From contig NZ_CP016634.1 of assembly GCF_002741075.1 (NCBI RefSeq), positions 2,774,501 through 2,838,500 of the forward strand: a stretch of DNA of 64,000 nt, given 5' to 3'. Each line of letters starts with the position of its first letter. Position 1 is the first letter of the stretch. Positions 1 to 6,589 of the stretch are shown here, piece by piece. The translations under genes were made by a program, and so were the position numbers. The DNA is from Pseudomonas putida (GTDB taxonomy: Bacteria; Pseudomonadota; Gammaproteobacteria; Pseudomonadales; Pseudomonadaceae). Under the pieces are notes generated by a model that was not told the DNA's origin, searched no databases, and worked only from the letters and a program-made list of their open reading frames with translations.

Positions 1-14
1 TTCGATTATCGAAC
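1..14 (-). promoter_or_regulatory. PcaR box at window edge (promoter of the next pca gene)
   Basis: Read on the minus strand this is GTTCGATAATCGAA, almost identical to the box upstream of pcaR (GTTCGATAATCGCAC). It lies about 60 bp past the pcaK stop codon and points out of the window. In P. putida, pcaK is followed by pcaF, so this is probably the start of the pcaF promoter. The gene itself is not visible. Confidence 0.7.
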
Positions 15-73
15 AATTTGTTGCTCTACTATCCATTCGTTCCAGACCTTAGCGCACGCCCCCTCCTGAGCGA

Positions 74-1420
74 TCAGGTCGCGTCGGCGTGGCTCACCAG
101 CCCCTTCACCACCACGCCCACGGTGGCCAGTGCTGCCGGCACCAACAGCGCGGACAGCACTTGGTCGAAATTCCAGCCAAGCCCCAGCAATGTCGCGCCA
201 CTCCAGGCGCCGAGGATCGCGCCGAATCGACCGATGCCGAGCATCCACGACACCCCGGTGGCGCGCCCCTGGGTGGGGTAGAACCGCGCGGCCAGCGAGG
301 GCATGGCCGATTGCGCGCCGTTGATGCACATGCCCGCTACCAGCACCAGGGTCGCCAGCAGCGTCATGTTGCCCAGGCTCTGCCCCACCGCATAGGCAAA
401 CACCCCCGCCAACAGATAGAACAGGCCAATCACCTTGTGCGGATTGAAGCGGTCCATCGCCCAGCCCACGCCCACTGCGCTTAGCACACCACCGAACTGG
501 AACAACGCGCCAATGAACGCGGCCTGCTCCATGCTCGCGCCGCTGTCACGCATGAGCGTCGGCAACCAACTGGTCAGCAGGTAGACGATGACCAGCCCCA
601 TGAAATAGGTCAGCCAGAGCAATACCGTGCCCAGGCCATAGGTACCGGAGAAGATCACCGCGAACACGTTACCAGCCGCCACTGCCTTCTGTTCCGGCAC
701 GCTGAAGCTGGATGCCTCGGCCACCTTGGCTGGGGCAATCGGAGCCAAGGTCTTGCGGACCTTGTCGATCCCGCGATTGCGCACAACCAGAAACCGCGCA
801 GACTCCGGCAACCACCCCAGCAGCACCACAGCCAGCAGCAACGGCAGCACCCCACCGATCACCAACAGGCTATGCCAGCCGTAGGCCGGGATCAGCTTGG
901 CGGAAATGAAGCCACCACCTGCCATGCCCAGATTGAAGCCGCAGAACATGCTGGTCACCAGCAGCGACTTGAGTCGCTCGGGGGTGTATTCGGAGAGCAG
1001 CGTAGTGGCATTGGGCATACCAGCACCCAACCCCAGGCCGGTGAGAAAACGCAGCACCAGCAGTTGATCGACGTTGGTGGCATAGGCCGAGGCCAGGCTG
1101 AAGCCACCGAATACCAGCACCGCGCCGACCAGAACGCCCTTGCGCCCGAAGCGGTCAGCCAAAGGCCCGGAACCCAGGGCACCGAACACCATGCCGATCA
1201 GCGCGGCGCTCATCACCGGGCCAAGGCTTGCGCGATCGATGCCCCACTCCTGGGACAGGGCCGGCGCGATGAAGCCCATGGCAGCGGTATCCAGGCCATC
1301 GAGAAAAACGATCAGAAAGCACAGGATCACCACCCGCCATTGATAGCGGGACAGTGGCTGGTCATTGATGAAGGATTGGACGTCGAGGCAATTTCCGACA
1401 GCGATTTGCGGTTTATTCAT
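74..1420 (-). CDS. pcaK: 4-hydroxybenzoate/protocatechuate MFS transporter PcaK
   Basis: The 448-residue protein belongs to the aromatic acid:H+ symporter branch of the major facilitator superfamily. It takes up 4-hydroxybenzoate and protocatechuate across the inner membrane and is also known as a chemotaxis determinant. The start MNKPQIAVGNCLDVQ matches P. putida PcaK as I remember it. Twelve hydrophobic segments are visible, with the cytoplasmic loop 2-3 motif GPLADRFGRKG and TM1 motif DGLDTAAMGFIAPAL. A further 12 residues upstream are open but lack homology, so the inner ATG was chosen. The Shine-Dalgarno is weak, and the start overlaps a Crc/Hfq-type A-rich motif. A PcaR box lies about 250 bp upstream. 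Gene order pcaR-pcaK is typical for P. putida. Confidence 0.96.
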   Translation of the reverse strand: MNKPQIAVGNCLDVQSFINDQPLSRYQWRVVILCFLIVFLDGLDTAAMGFIAPALSQEWGIDRASLGPVMSAALIGMVFGALGSGPLADRFGRKGVLVGAVLVFGGFSLASAYATNVDQLLVLRFLTGLGLGAGMPNATTLLSEYTPERLKSLLVTSMFCGFNLGMAGGGFISAKLIPAYGWHSLLVIGGVLPLLLAVVLLGWLPESARFLVVRNRGIDKVRKTLAPIAPAKVAEASSFSVPEQKAVAAGNVFAVIFSGTYGLGTVLLWLTYFMGLVIVYLLTSWLPTLMRDSGASMEQAAFIGALFQFGGVLSAVGVGWAMDRFNPHKVIGLFYLLAGVFAYAVGQSLGNMTLLATLVLVAGMCINGAQSAMPSLAARFYPTQGRATGVSWMLGIGRFGAILGAWSGATLLGLGWNFDQVLSALLVPAALATVGVVVKGLVSHADAT

Positions 1421-1427
1421 TGTTGTT
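1420..1427 (-). promoter_or_regulatory. Crc/Hfq-type motif overlapping the pcaK start codon
   Basis: On the minus strand the bases just before and into the start codon read AACAACAA, followed by TG. This fits the AAnAAnAA pattern at which the Hfq-Crc complex blocks translation in Pseudomonas during catabolite repression. Its position over the ribosome entry site and the absence of a good Shine-Dalgarno support a role. No expression evidence is available here. Confidence 0.6.
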
Positions 1428-1669
1428 GTCCGGAAAATGAGGCGCAGGCAGGCCACTGCACACTGGGCGTGCGCAGGGAGCAGGATAAGCGAATGAGTCG
1501 GTGGATCAGCCAGAAAGCGGCGACGCTGCAGGCGGGTGCGGCCGCGGCAGCGAAAGGACTGTGCTCATGGGGTGCGTCTCGATGTTGTTATTGCCCGGTC
1601 GGCAAACCGACCGCTGCGAAAGACATTAATCAGCACATCGGGCGCGTGCAATTCGCAGGAAACGAGACT

Positions 1670-1684
1670 GTGCGTTTATCGAAC
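1670..1684 (-). promoter_or_regulatory. PcaR box upstream of pcaK
   Basis: The minus strand reads GTTCGATAAACGCAC, one base different from the pcaR-proximal box GTTCGATAATCGCAC. The embedded GATAAA could serve as a -10 element, as in PcaR-dependent promoters where the regulator sits on the -10 region. No clear -35 hexamer was found at 17 bp. This implies pcaK has its own promoter separate from pcaR. Confidence 0.75.
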
Positions 1685-1725
1685 AGGAAACGCGCTGAAC
1701 GGTTCGATCTTGTACCGCGAAGGGA

Positions 1726-1744
1726 CCGCAAAGCGGCCCCACCA
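1726..1744 (-). terminator. Hairpin after pcaR
   Basis: On the minus strand GGGGCCGC-TTT-GCGGTCCC can form an 8-bp stem (one G-T pair) just past the pcaR stop codon. There is no T-run, so this may be a weak terminator or only an mRNA-stabilising hairpin. Confidence 0.4.
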
Positions 1745-1746
1745 CG

Positions 1747-2622
1747 CTACCCAAACAACTGGTGACAGAGATCCCGACTGGCCGCCAACAAGATCGGCAA
1801 GAAGCGCTGCTCCAATTCGCTGCGCGTCACTCGCCCCACGTGGGTACTGACGTTGAGCGCCGCGAGCACCTGCCCGGAGGCGTCATAGATCGGCACGGCG
1901 ATCGAGCGCAGCCCCTGCTCCAACTCTTGGTCCACCACGCACCAGCCTTGGGCGCGCACCTGCTGGATACAGGCGAACAGCGAGTCCGGATCGTGCAGGG
2001 TCCGGCTGGTGCGGGCCTTGAGGTCGGCCCGTTCGAGGTATTCCCAAAGGCTGGCATCGTCCAGCGCCGCCAGCAGGATACGCCCCATGGAAGTGCAGTA
2101 GGCCGGCAAACGGCCCCCCACCGACAGATCGACCGAGATCAGCCGCTCCACCGTGGCCGAACGGGCGATGTAGAGAATGTCGTCGCCCTCGAGCGTCGCC
2201 ATGTTGGCCGCCTCGTGCAACTGATCGCTGATCCGGTCCAGATAAGGCTGCGCGGACACCGCCAGGGGGGTCGAGGAAAGATACGCATGCCCCAGGGTCA
2301 GGACCTTGGGGAGCAGCGAGTAAGTGCGCCCATCGGTGGTCGCGTAACCCAGTTTGATCAGGGTATGCAGGCAGCGGCGCACCGCCGCCCGCGGGATCTC
2401 GGTGCGATGGCTGATCTGGGCGATGGTCAGATGGCGCTTGCGCTCCTGGAAGGCTTGGATGACCGCCAGTCCACGGGCCAGGGAAGTCATGAAGTCCGGG
2501 TCACCGGTGAACGCCTGGATACGCTTGGCGGGCGAGGCCACGATCGGCGGTGCCAGCGCAGGCGCTGCGGTACGTCCTGGCTCTGGAGTGGAGGAGGCCT
2601 TGTCCTGGGTTTCTTCGCTCAT
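1747..2622 (-). CDS. pcaR: IclR-family regulator PcaR of the beta-ketoadipate pathway
   Basis: This 291-residue protein is an IclR-family transcription factor that responds to beta-ketoadipate, activates the pca operons and represses itself. After an Ala/Pro-rich tail of about 40 residues comes the winged HTH (about 45-110, LTIAQISHRTEIPRAAVRRC), then the C-terminal IclR effector domain. Near-identity to P. putida PcaR is from memory. The ATG at 2622 has GAGG 7 bases upstream; an upstream in-frame start (four extra residues) has no such site. The promoter carries a PcaR box over both -10 and -35, consistent with autorepression. Confidence 0.96.
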   Translation of the reverse strand: MSEETQDKASSTPEPGRTAAPALAPPIVASPAKRIQAFTGDPDFMTSLARGLAVIQAFQERKRHLTIAQISHRTEIPRAAVRRCLHTLIKLGYATTDGRTYSLLPKVLTLGHAYLSSTPLAVSAQPYLDRISDQLHEAANMATLEGDDILYIARSATVERLISVDLSVGGRLPAYCTSMGRILLAALDDASLWEYLERADLKARTSRTLHDPDSLFACIQQVRAQGWCVVDQELEQGLRSIAVPIYDASGQVLAALNVSTHVGRVTRSELEQRFLPILLAASRDLCHQLFG

Positions 2623-2649
2623 GGTGAACCTCAAAAAAAACGGTCGCTT

Positions 2650-2685
2650 GTGCGATTATCGAACCAACGGCCGATAATCGCAATT
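2650..2685 (-). promoter_or_regulatory. pcaR promoter with inverted PcaR operator
   Basis: Two copies of GCGATTATCG / CGATAATCGC face each other (2652-2661 and 2672-2681). On the minus strand a -35 TTGCGA (2678-2683) and a -10 GATAAT (2655-2660) are separated by exactly 17 bp and lie inside the two half-sites. The proximal box reads GTTCGATAATCGCAC. A regulator bound here would cover RNA polymerase contacts, fitting PcaR autorepression. The distal half-site also abuts the -35 of a divergent transcript. Confidence 0.75.
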
Positions 2686-2714
2686 GACCGCTGACACTTT
2701 TGCTTATACCTTTC

Positions 2715-2807
2715 TCCTGCCACATGTGGCTTCTTTGGAGAGACTGGTCAGGTACCCACCGTAGAAGTCCCCAGGCAACGGCCTCGTTACCTACGAGGCC
2801 GTTTTTC
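2715..2807 (+). ncRNA. Candidate small RNA divergent from pcaR
   Basis: A perfect rho-independent terminator at 2778-2810 has no protein gene in front of it on this strand. Upstream are a -35-like TTGACC (2684-2689) and a weak -10 (TATACC at 2705 or TACCTT at 2707, spacers 15 and 17). The implied transcript is about 90-100 nt. It includes CACATGTGGC and a single-stranded-looking middle, with no ribosome site or ORF. The start site is inferred. The -35 abuts the PcaR operator, so PcaR could influence it. Confidence 0.5.
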
Positions 2808-2810
2808 TTT
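2778..2810 (+). terminator. Strong intrinsic terminator
   Basis: The stem ACGGCCTCGT / ACGAGGCCGT is a perfect 10 bp with the five-base loop TACCT, followed by TTTTCTTTTT. It points away from pcaR and ends the candidate small RNA. Confidence 0.85.
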
Positions 2811-3193
2811 TTCTTGTTGTTCGCCGAACTTCCATGGGCGCGCACGCCTCAAACTTTCAGGGTCAATCTGATTATCGCCATCGTGCGCCGTCCATAACTT
2901 TTTGAATGTTTTGGCACGTGCCGTTAAAGAATGATGGCCATTGACTTATCGATTGCTATAATCAAATTCGCTGGCCGGATCGCTCTTTACAGAACGACCG
3001 CCTCCGGCGTCTCCTTCGAGCCGCCGCCAGCAAGCCAGGTGCAGGGCTCAGGGCCTACTCCCCGTTAATCCAAGTGCCATGTACCTCATGGATCCTGTCG
3101 CTGCGACAGCATGTTCGCCTTGGTGACGTAGCCGCCTGCATAACTTTGCAGGATGAAGGCCAAGGCAAAATTTCAACCTATTCGGGTATTACT

Positions 3194-3394
3194 GTGACGA
3201 AAGAAGAACTGCGCGCGGAACTCGAGCGCCAGGCTGAACGTTACAAGGAAGTATACGGTGGTGAAGTCACCACCTACGCCGCGCAATCGGAACCTGAGCG
3301 CAAACCTTGGCGCAAGCGCGCCACTGTCCAAGACCAGGTCTTCGCCCAAGAGCTGGAAAAAATGGAAAAGGAACTGCGCAGCGAGAACACCTGA
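3194..3394 (+). CDS. Small charged protein of unknown function
   Basis: The C-terminal part of this open frame encodes a 66-residue, highly charged, probably helical protein ([20 protein letters not shown] ... [13 protein letters not shown]). It has no membrane segment. The GTG at 3194 was chosen because protein-like composition starts there; the frame stays open back to an ATG at 3074, but that part (MPCTSWILSLRQH...) looks non-coding. No good Shine-Dalgarno precedes the GTG, so the start is uncertain. I recall a hypothetical gene in this position in P. putida, between pcaR and the PiT transporter. The function is unknown. Confidence 0.6.
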   Translation: MTKEELRAELERQAERYKEVYGGEVTTYAAQSEPERKPWRKRATVQDQVFAQELEKMEKELRSENT

Positions 3395-3713
3395 CCCGGT
3401 GTGACTTGCGAAGTGACGCACCACCGCCTGCAGGGTGTTGGTGCGCGCCAGGGTTTTACTGAAGCGACATGAATGAAATGGAATTATACAAATTTCATAC
3501 AGCCGTTTGAATCGCTCCGCATTTTCACGATTGCGAATTTTGCCTGTTTTATTACGGTTTTTTACCGACTTTAACCGCGCAAATCCTCGCTGATCTCTCC
3601 ACTATCGACAGCATCAACGAGGGTTTCTCTGCCTCGTCGATCTGTCGCGGGGGCATCGATTGCCAAGGTTTTCTGGCATAATCGCGCCCCCCTATGACCG
3701 CCAGACAACCTTC
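3395..3713. other. Intergenic region upstream of the PiT transporter
   Basis: This 319-bp region starts with a hairpin (CGCACCA ... TGGTGCG, 3415-3445) that may end the small gene. It is then A+T-richer than its surroundings up to a -10-like CATAAT at 3677. No clear -35, no PHO box and no ORF were recognised. Confidence 0.4.
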
Positions 3714-5186
3714 ATGATCGATTTATTCAGCGGACTGGATGCGTGGGTGCTGGTGAGCTTGCTGCTCGCTCTGACCTTCGTGCTCGCATTCGAGTTCATC
3801 AATGGCTTTCATGACACCGCCAACGCGGTAGCCACTGTCATCTATACCAAAGCCATGCCACCGCACCTGGCTGTATTCTTCTCCGGGGTGTTCAACTTCC
3901 TTGGGGTTCTGCTCGGCGGTGTCGGGGTGGCCTATGCCATCGTCCACCTGCTGCCGGTCGAACTGCTGATCAACGTGAACACCGGCCACGGACTGGCCAT
4001 GGTCTTCTCGTTGCTGGCCGCGGCCATCACCTGGAACCTGGGCACCTGGTACTTCGGCATTCCCGCTTCCAGCTCCCATACCCTGATCGGCTCGATCCTC
4101 GGTGTGGGCCTGGCCAATGCCCTGATCAACGACATCCCCCTGGGCGATGGCGTCAACTGGCAGAAGGCAATCGACATCGCCATGTCGCTGGTGGTCTCGC
4201 CGATGGCCGGCTTCGCCGTCGCCGCCCTGGTACTGATCGGTCTCAAATGGTGGCGCCCGCTGTCGAAGATGCACAAGACACCGGAACAACGCCGCAAGCT
4301 GGACGACAAGAAGCACCCACCCTTCTGGAACCGTCTGGTGCTGGTGATTTCCGCGATGGGCGTCAGCTTCGTGCATGGCTCCAATGACGGCCAGAAAGGC
4401 ATCGGCCTGATCATGCTGGTACTGATCGGCATCGTTCCTGCCAAGTTCGTCCTCGACCTGAACAGCACCACCTACCAGATCGAGCGCACCCGCGACGCGA
4501 CCCTGCACATGAGCCAGTTCTACCAGCGCAACGCCGCCACCCTGGGCGAGTTCCTGGCACTGGGCAAGGCCAAGTCGACCGACCTGCCGGAGCAGTTCAG
4601 CTGCAACCCGCAGCAGACCGAGCCGACCATCGCCGCCCTGCAATCGTCGCTGCACGGTGTCACCGACTACCGCGACCTGAGCGCAGAGAAGCGCGTCGAA
4701 GTCCGTCGCTACCTGCTCTGCCTGGATGACACCGCCAAGAAGGTCGGCAAGCTTCCAGGCCTGGAAAGCCGTGAAAAGGCCGACCTCGAGAAGCTGCGCA
4801 AAGACCTGACCGCCACCACCGAATATGCACCGTTCTGGGTGATCGTGGCCGTTGCCCTGGCGCTGGGCCTAGGCACCATGGTCGGCTGGAAGCGCGTGGT
4901 ACTGACCGTCGGCGAGAAGATCGGCAAGCAGGGCATGACCTACGCCCAGGGCATGTCGGCGCAGATCACCGCGGCCTGTGCCATCGGCATGGCCAACGTG
5001 TTCAGCCTGCCGGTCTCGACCACCCACGTATTGTCGTCGGGTGTGGCCGGTACCATGGTCGCCAACAAAAGCGGCCTGCAAGGCGGCACCGTGAAGACCA
5101 TCCTGCTGGCCTGGGTCTTGACCTTGCCAGCCTCGATGGGCCTTGCCGCCGGCCTGTTCTGGCTGGCCTCCAAGGCCATCGGCTGA
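3714..5186 (+). CDS. pit: PiT-family low-affinity inorganic phosphate transporter
   Basis: The 490-residue protein is an inner-membrane phosphate (metal-phosphate:H+) symporter of the PiT family. Both inverted family signatures are present: GFHDTANAVATVIYT near residue 30 and SFVHGSNDGQKGIG near residue 220. There are about ten membrane helices and a hydrophilic loop of about 130 residues (roughly 255-385) before the last helices. The C-terminal half carries the SLPVSTTHV motif. The ATG at 3714 follows an 18-residue open stretch without homology. An IS element now lies just past its stop, separating it from the original bidirectional terminator at 6530. Confidence 0.93.
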   Translation: MIDLFSGLDAWVLVSLLLALTFVLAFEFINGFHDTANAVATVIYTKAMPPHLAVFFSGVFNFLGVLLGGVGVAYAIVHLLPVELLINVNTGHGLAMVFSLLAAAITWNLGTWYFGIPASSSHTLIGSILGVGLANALINDIPLGDGVNWQKAIDIAMSLVVSPMAGFAVAALVLIGLKWWRPLSKMHKTPEQRRKLDDKKHPPFWNRLVLVISAMGVSFVHGSNDGQKGIGLIMLVLIGIVPAKFVLDLNSTTYQIERTRDATLHMSQFYQRNAATLGEFLALGKAKSTDLPEQFSCNPQQTEPTIAALQSSLHGVTDYRDLSAEKRVEVRRYLLCLDDTAKKVGKLPGLESREKADLEKLRKDLTATTEYAPFWVIVAVALALGLGTMVGWKRVVLTVGEKIGKQGMTYAQGMSAQITAACAIGMANVFSLPVSTTHVLSSGVAGTMVANKSGLQGGTVKTILLAWVLTLPASMGLAAGLFWLASKAIG

Positions 5187-5204
5187 TCGATACCGCTTGT
5201 CTAG

Positions 5205-5225
5205 TCCTGAAATAGGTTTACACCT
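5205..5225 (+). repeat. Left inverted repeat of the IS3-family element
   Basis: TCCTGAAATAGGTTTACACCT pairs with the right end at 19 of 21 positions. Confidence 0.85.
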
Positions 5226-5246
5226 GTTCAGGTAGGCCGACAGGCC

Positions 5247-6110
5247 TCAAAACGCCCGATGCACAGCATCGGGCGTTTTGTTTTTCAGGGCCATATGAGG
5301 CCGTTCTGTGTTGTAGATCTGCACTGCCTCGTCAACCATCTGTCTCGCTTGCTCCAAATCTGCAGGGCTACTCAACAGCAGCTCCATCTTGAGGATTCCG
5401 TTGATTCGCTCGGCCAGCGCGTTCTGGTAGCAGTCATACCCATCAGTCATGGAGCACTGAACGCCGTGCCGTTGATGCAGTGACTGGTATAGCGCCGAGC
5501 AATATTGGATGCCTCGATCCGAATGGTGGACTAATGGCTGGCGACGACGTCGCTTTCGTAGTGCCTGCTTGAAAGCTTGCGCCACTGACTCGGCATGCAG
5601 GCTCTCATGGACGTGGTGGCCAACGATTTTCCTGGAGTACGCATCCGTTATCAGGCTCAGGTATAGCGGGCCGTTACGTGCGGGCAGGTAAGTAATGTCG
5701 GCCACCCAGACATGTTCCGGCCTTGTCGGAACAATCTGGCTTGGCCCGGGCTTGAGTAAGTTGGGGTGGCGGTAGAAGCGATGAAAGCTTTGTGTTGTCT
5801 TGTGGTAGGCCCGCTTAGGCAGTACGAGCAAACGGCGCTCTCCCAAGACTTGGAACAGCCTATCTCGGCCGATCTGGAGTCGTCTGTCAGGCTGGCAATG
5901 CAGCAGATAGTGCAGCTTGCGTGTACCCAGACGAGGCTGGCGCATCCGGACTTGCTGAACAAACTTAACCACCCGGTCTGCCTGGCGCTCTTTGCCATCA
6001 GCGGCTCGGTTGCGTTTGTAGTAAGCCTGTCGACTGATGCCTAGAAACTGACAAGCCCTGGCAATGCTCAGTCCTGCGACTTGACCTTGCGAGAGGACTT
6101 GCCGGATCGC
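5247..6110 (-). CDS. IS3-family transposase orfB (DDE integrase, made by frameshift)
   Basis: The orfB part, about 287 residues after the slip site, carries the DDE catalytic core. The first Asp is in VWVADITYLPA, the second in LVHHSDRGIQY and the Glu in NALAERINGILK. It begins with an HTH_21-type segment (SIARACQFLGISRQAYYK). It has no strong start of its own. Reading it from orfA needs a -1 shift at AAAAAAG (6110-6116), giving an OrfAB transposase that cuts and joins the element ends. The last codons overlap a strong hairpin. Coordinates mark the post-slip frame. Confidence 0.9.
   Translation of the reverse strand, partial: AIRQVLSQGQVAGLSIARACQFLGISRQAYYKRNRAADGKERQADRVVKFVQQVRMRQPRLGTRKLHYLLHCQPDRRLQIGRDRLFQVLGERRLLVLPKRAYHKTTQSFHRFYRHPNLLKPGPSQIVPTRPEHVWVADITYLPARNGPLYLSLITDAYSRKIVGHHVHESLHAESVAQAFKQALRKRRRRQPLVHHSDRGIQYCSALYQSLHQRHGVQCSMTDGYDCYQNALAERINGILKMELLLSSPADLEQARQMVDEAVQIYNTERPHMALKNKTPDAVHRAF
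5249..5285. terminator. Strong bidirectional hairpin at the orfB 3' end
   Basis: AAAACGCCCGATGC / GCATCGGGCGTTTT form a perfect 14-bp stem with a three-base loop (5249-5279). On the plus strand GTTTTT follows, so transcripts from pit should end here, inside the IS. The stem overlaps the last codons of orfB on the minus strand. Confidence 0.75.
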
Positions 6111-6466
6111 TTTTTTACGACCGAAACACCATAGTCATTTTTCAGAACATCGACGACCGTCTCGAAGAACTGGGCCTTCTGGCTCATCAGCTCAAGCTGC
6201 TGCTCAAGCTCTTTGATCCGCTGCTCTGGAGTGAGCGGTTTGGGGTCAGACATCGCGCAGCTCCTCTCGGCTCGGATCGATGCCCCTTGGCTCCAATCCT
6301 GCCGACCGTGCTTACGCAACCATACCAGAACCGTCGATCGACCCTGGATGCCATACCGTTCCTGGGCCTGGCCGTAGGTCATCTCGCCTTTTTCAATCTG
6401 ATCAACCACCGCCAATTTAAAAGACAGTGAGTAATCTCGCTGTGTGCGCTTTACACCTTGCTCCAT
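6068..6466 (-). CDS. IS3-family orfA (HTH protein)
   Basis: The 132-residue protein has an N-terminal helix-turn-helix (YSLSFKLAVVDQIEKGEMTY ... IQGRSTVLVWLRKHG) that recognises the IS ends. It is followed by a coiled-coil/leucine-rich segment (RIKELEQQLELMSQKAQFFE), typical of IS3-family OrfA. Near its 3' end the codons GTA AAA AAG contain the slippery heptamer A_AAA_AAG that directs ribosomes into orfB. OrfA alone usually acts as a regulator of transposition. Confidence 0.92.
   Translation of the reverse strand: MEQGVKRTQRDYSLSFKLAVVDQIEKGEMTYGQAQERYGIQGRSTVLVWLRKHGRQDWSQGASIRAERSCAMSDPKPLTPEQRIKELEQQLELMSQKAQFFETVVDVLKNDYGVSVVKKRSGKSSRKVKSQD
6110..6116 (-). other. Programmed -1 frameshift site
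   Basis: Minus strand A_AAA_AAG in the orfA reading frame (codons GTA AAA AAG) matches the canonical slippery heptamer. Slipping back one base continues as ...KAIRQVLSQGQVAG into orfB. OrfA otherwise ends about 42 nt later. Confidence 0.88.
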
Positions 6467-6492
6467 CTGACTCTCCGGAAATTCGGGATGGG

Positions 6493-6513
6493 AGGTGTAA
6501 ACCTTATTCAGGA
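6493..6513 (-). repeat. Right inverted repeat of the IS3-family element
   Basis: The inverse complement reads TCCTGAATAAGGTTTACACCT, pairing with the left end at 19 of 21 positions. Confidence 0.85.
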
Positions 6514-6529
6514 CGGGACAGCTGTAATG

Positions 6530-6555
6530 AAAAAGGCGCCTTCGGGCGCCTTTTT
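6530..6555. terminator. Bidirectional terminator
   Basis: AAAAAGGCGCC-TTCG-GGCGCCTTTTT is a perfect stem with a stable UUCG-type loop and T/A tracts on both sides. It ends the DUF853 ATPase gene on the minus strand. It would have ended pit on the plus strand before the IS inserted between them. Confidence 0.88.
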
Positions 6556-6589
6556 CATGTATTTCCGTTTCTCCGTGCCCCGTTACTGA

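Larger units (their letters stand above)
1421..1746. other. pcaK-pcaR intergenic region
   Basis: This 326-bp gap holds the pcaR 3' hairpin, the PcaR box for pcaK, and then about 250 bp that would form a long pcaK leader. No convincing small ORF was found; open frames on the plus strand run through from antisense pcaK. Confidence 0.6.
2623..3193. other. Long intergenic region between pcaR and the small unknown gene
   Basis: This 571-bp gap contains the PcaR operator, a candidate small RNA ending in a strong intrinsic terminator, a perfect 10-bp palindrome GGCACGTGCC at 2913-2922, an isolated perfect -10 TATAAT at 2957-2962, and about 230 bp of hairpin-rich sequence leading into the next gene. 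No protein gene was recognised in it. Confidence 0.6.
5205..6513 (-). mobile_element. Complete IS3-family insertion sequence
   Basis: The 1309-bp element is bounded by 21-bp inverted repeats, TCCTGAAATAGGTTTACACCT at 5205-5225 and the inverse of TCCTGAATAAGGTTTACACCT at 6493-6513 (two mismatches). It encodes orfA and orfB joined by a programmed frameshift. Both frames are intact and the catalytic residues are present, so it may be active. No 3-bp target duplication is visible (left flank TAG, right flank CGG). It sits between pit and its terminator. Confidence 0.92.

Noticed and set aside
2910..2927. Sigma-54-like TGGCAC ahead of the small unknown gene
   Set aside because: TGGCAC is followed after five bases by GTTA instead of TTGC, so the GC element is missing; the match is part of the palindrome GGCACGTGCC.
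2941..2962. Promoter TTGACT ... TATAAT
   Set aside because: The hexamers are both good but only 10 bp apart, too close for sigma-70; only the -10 is kept as a possible element.
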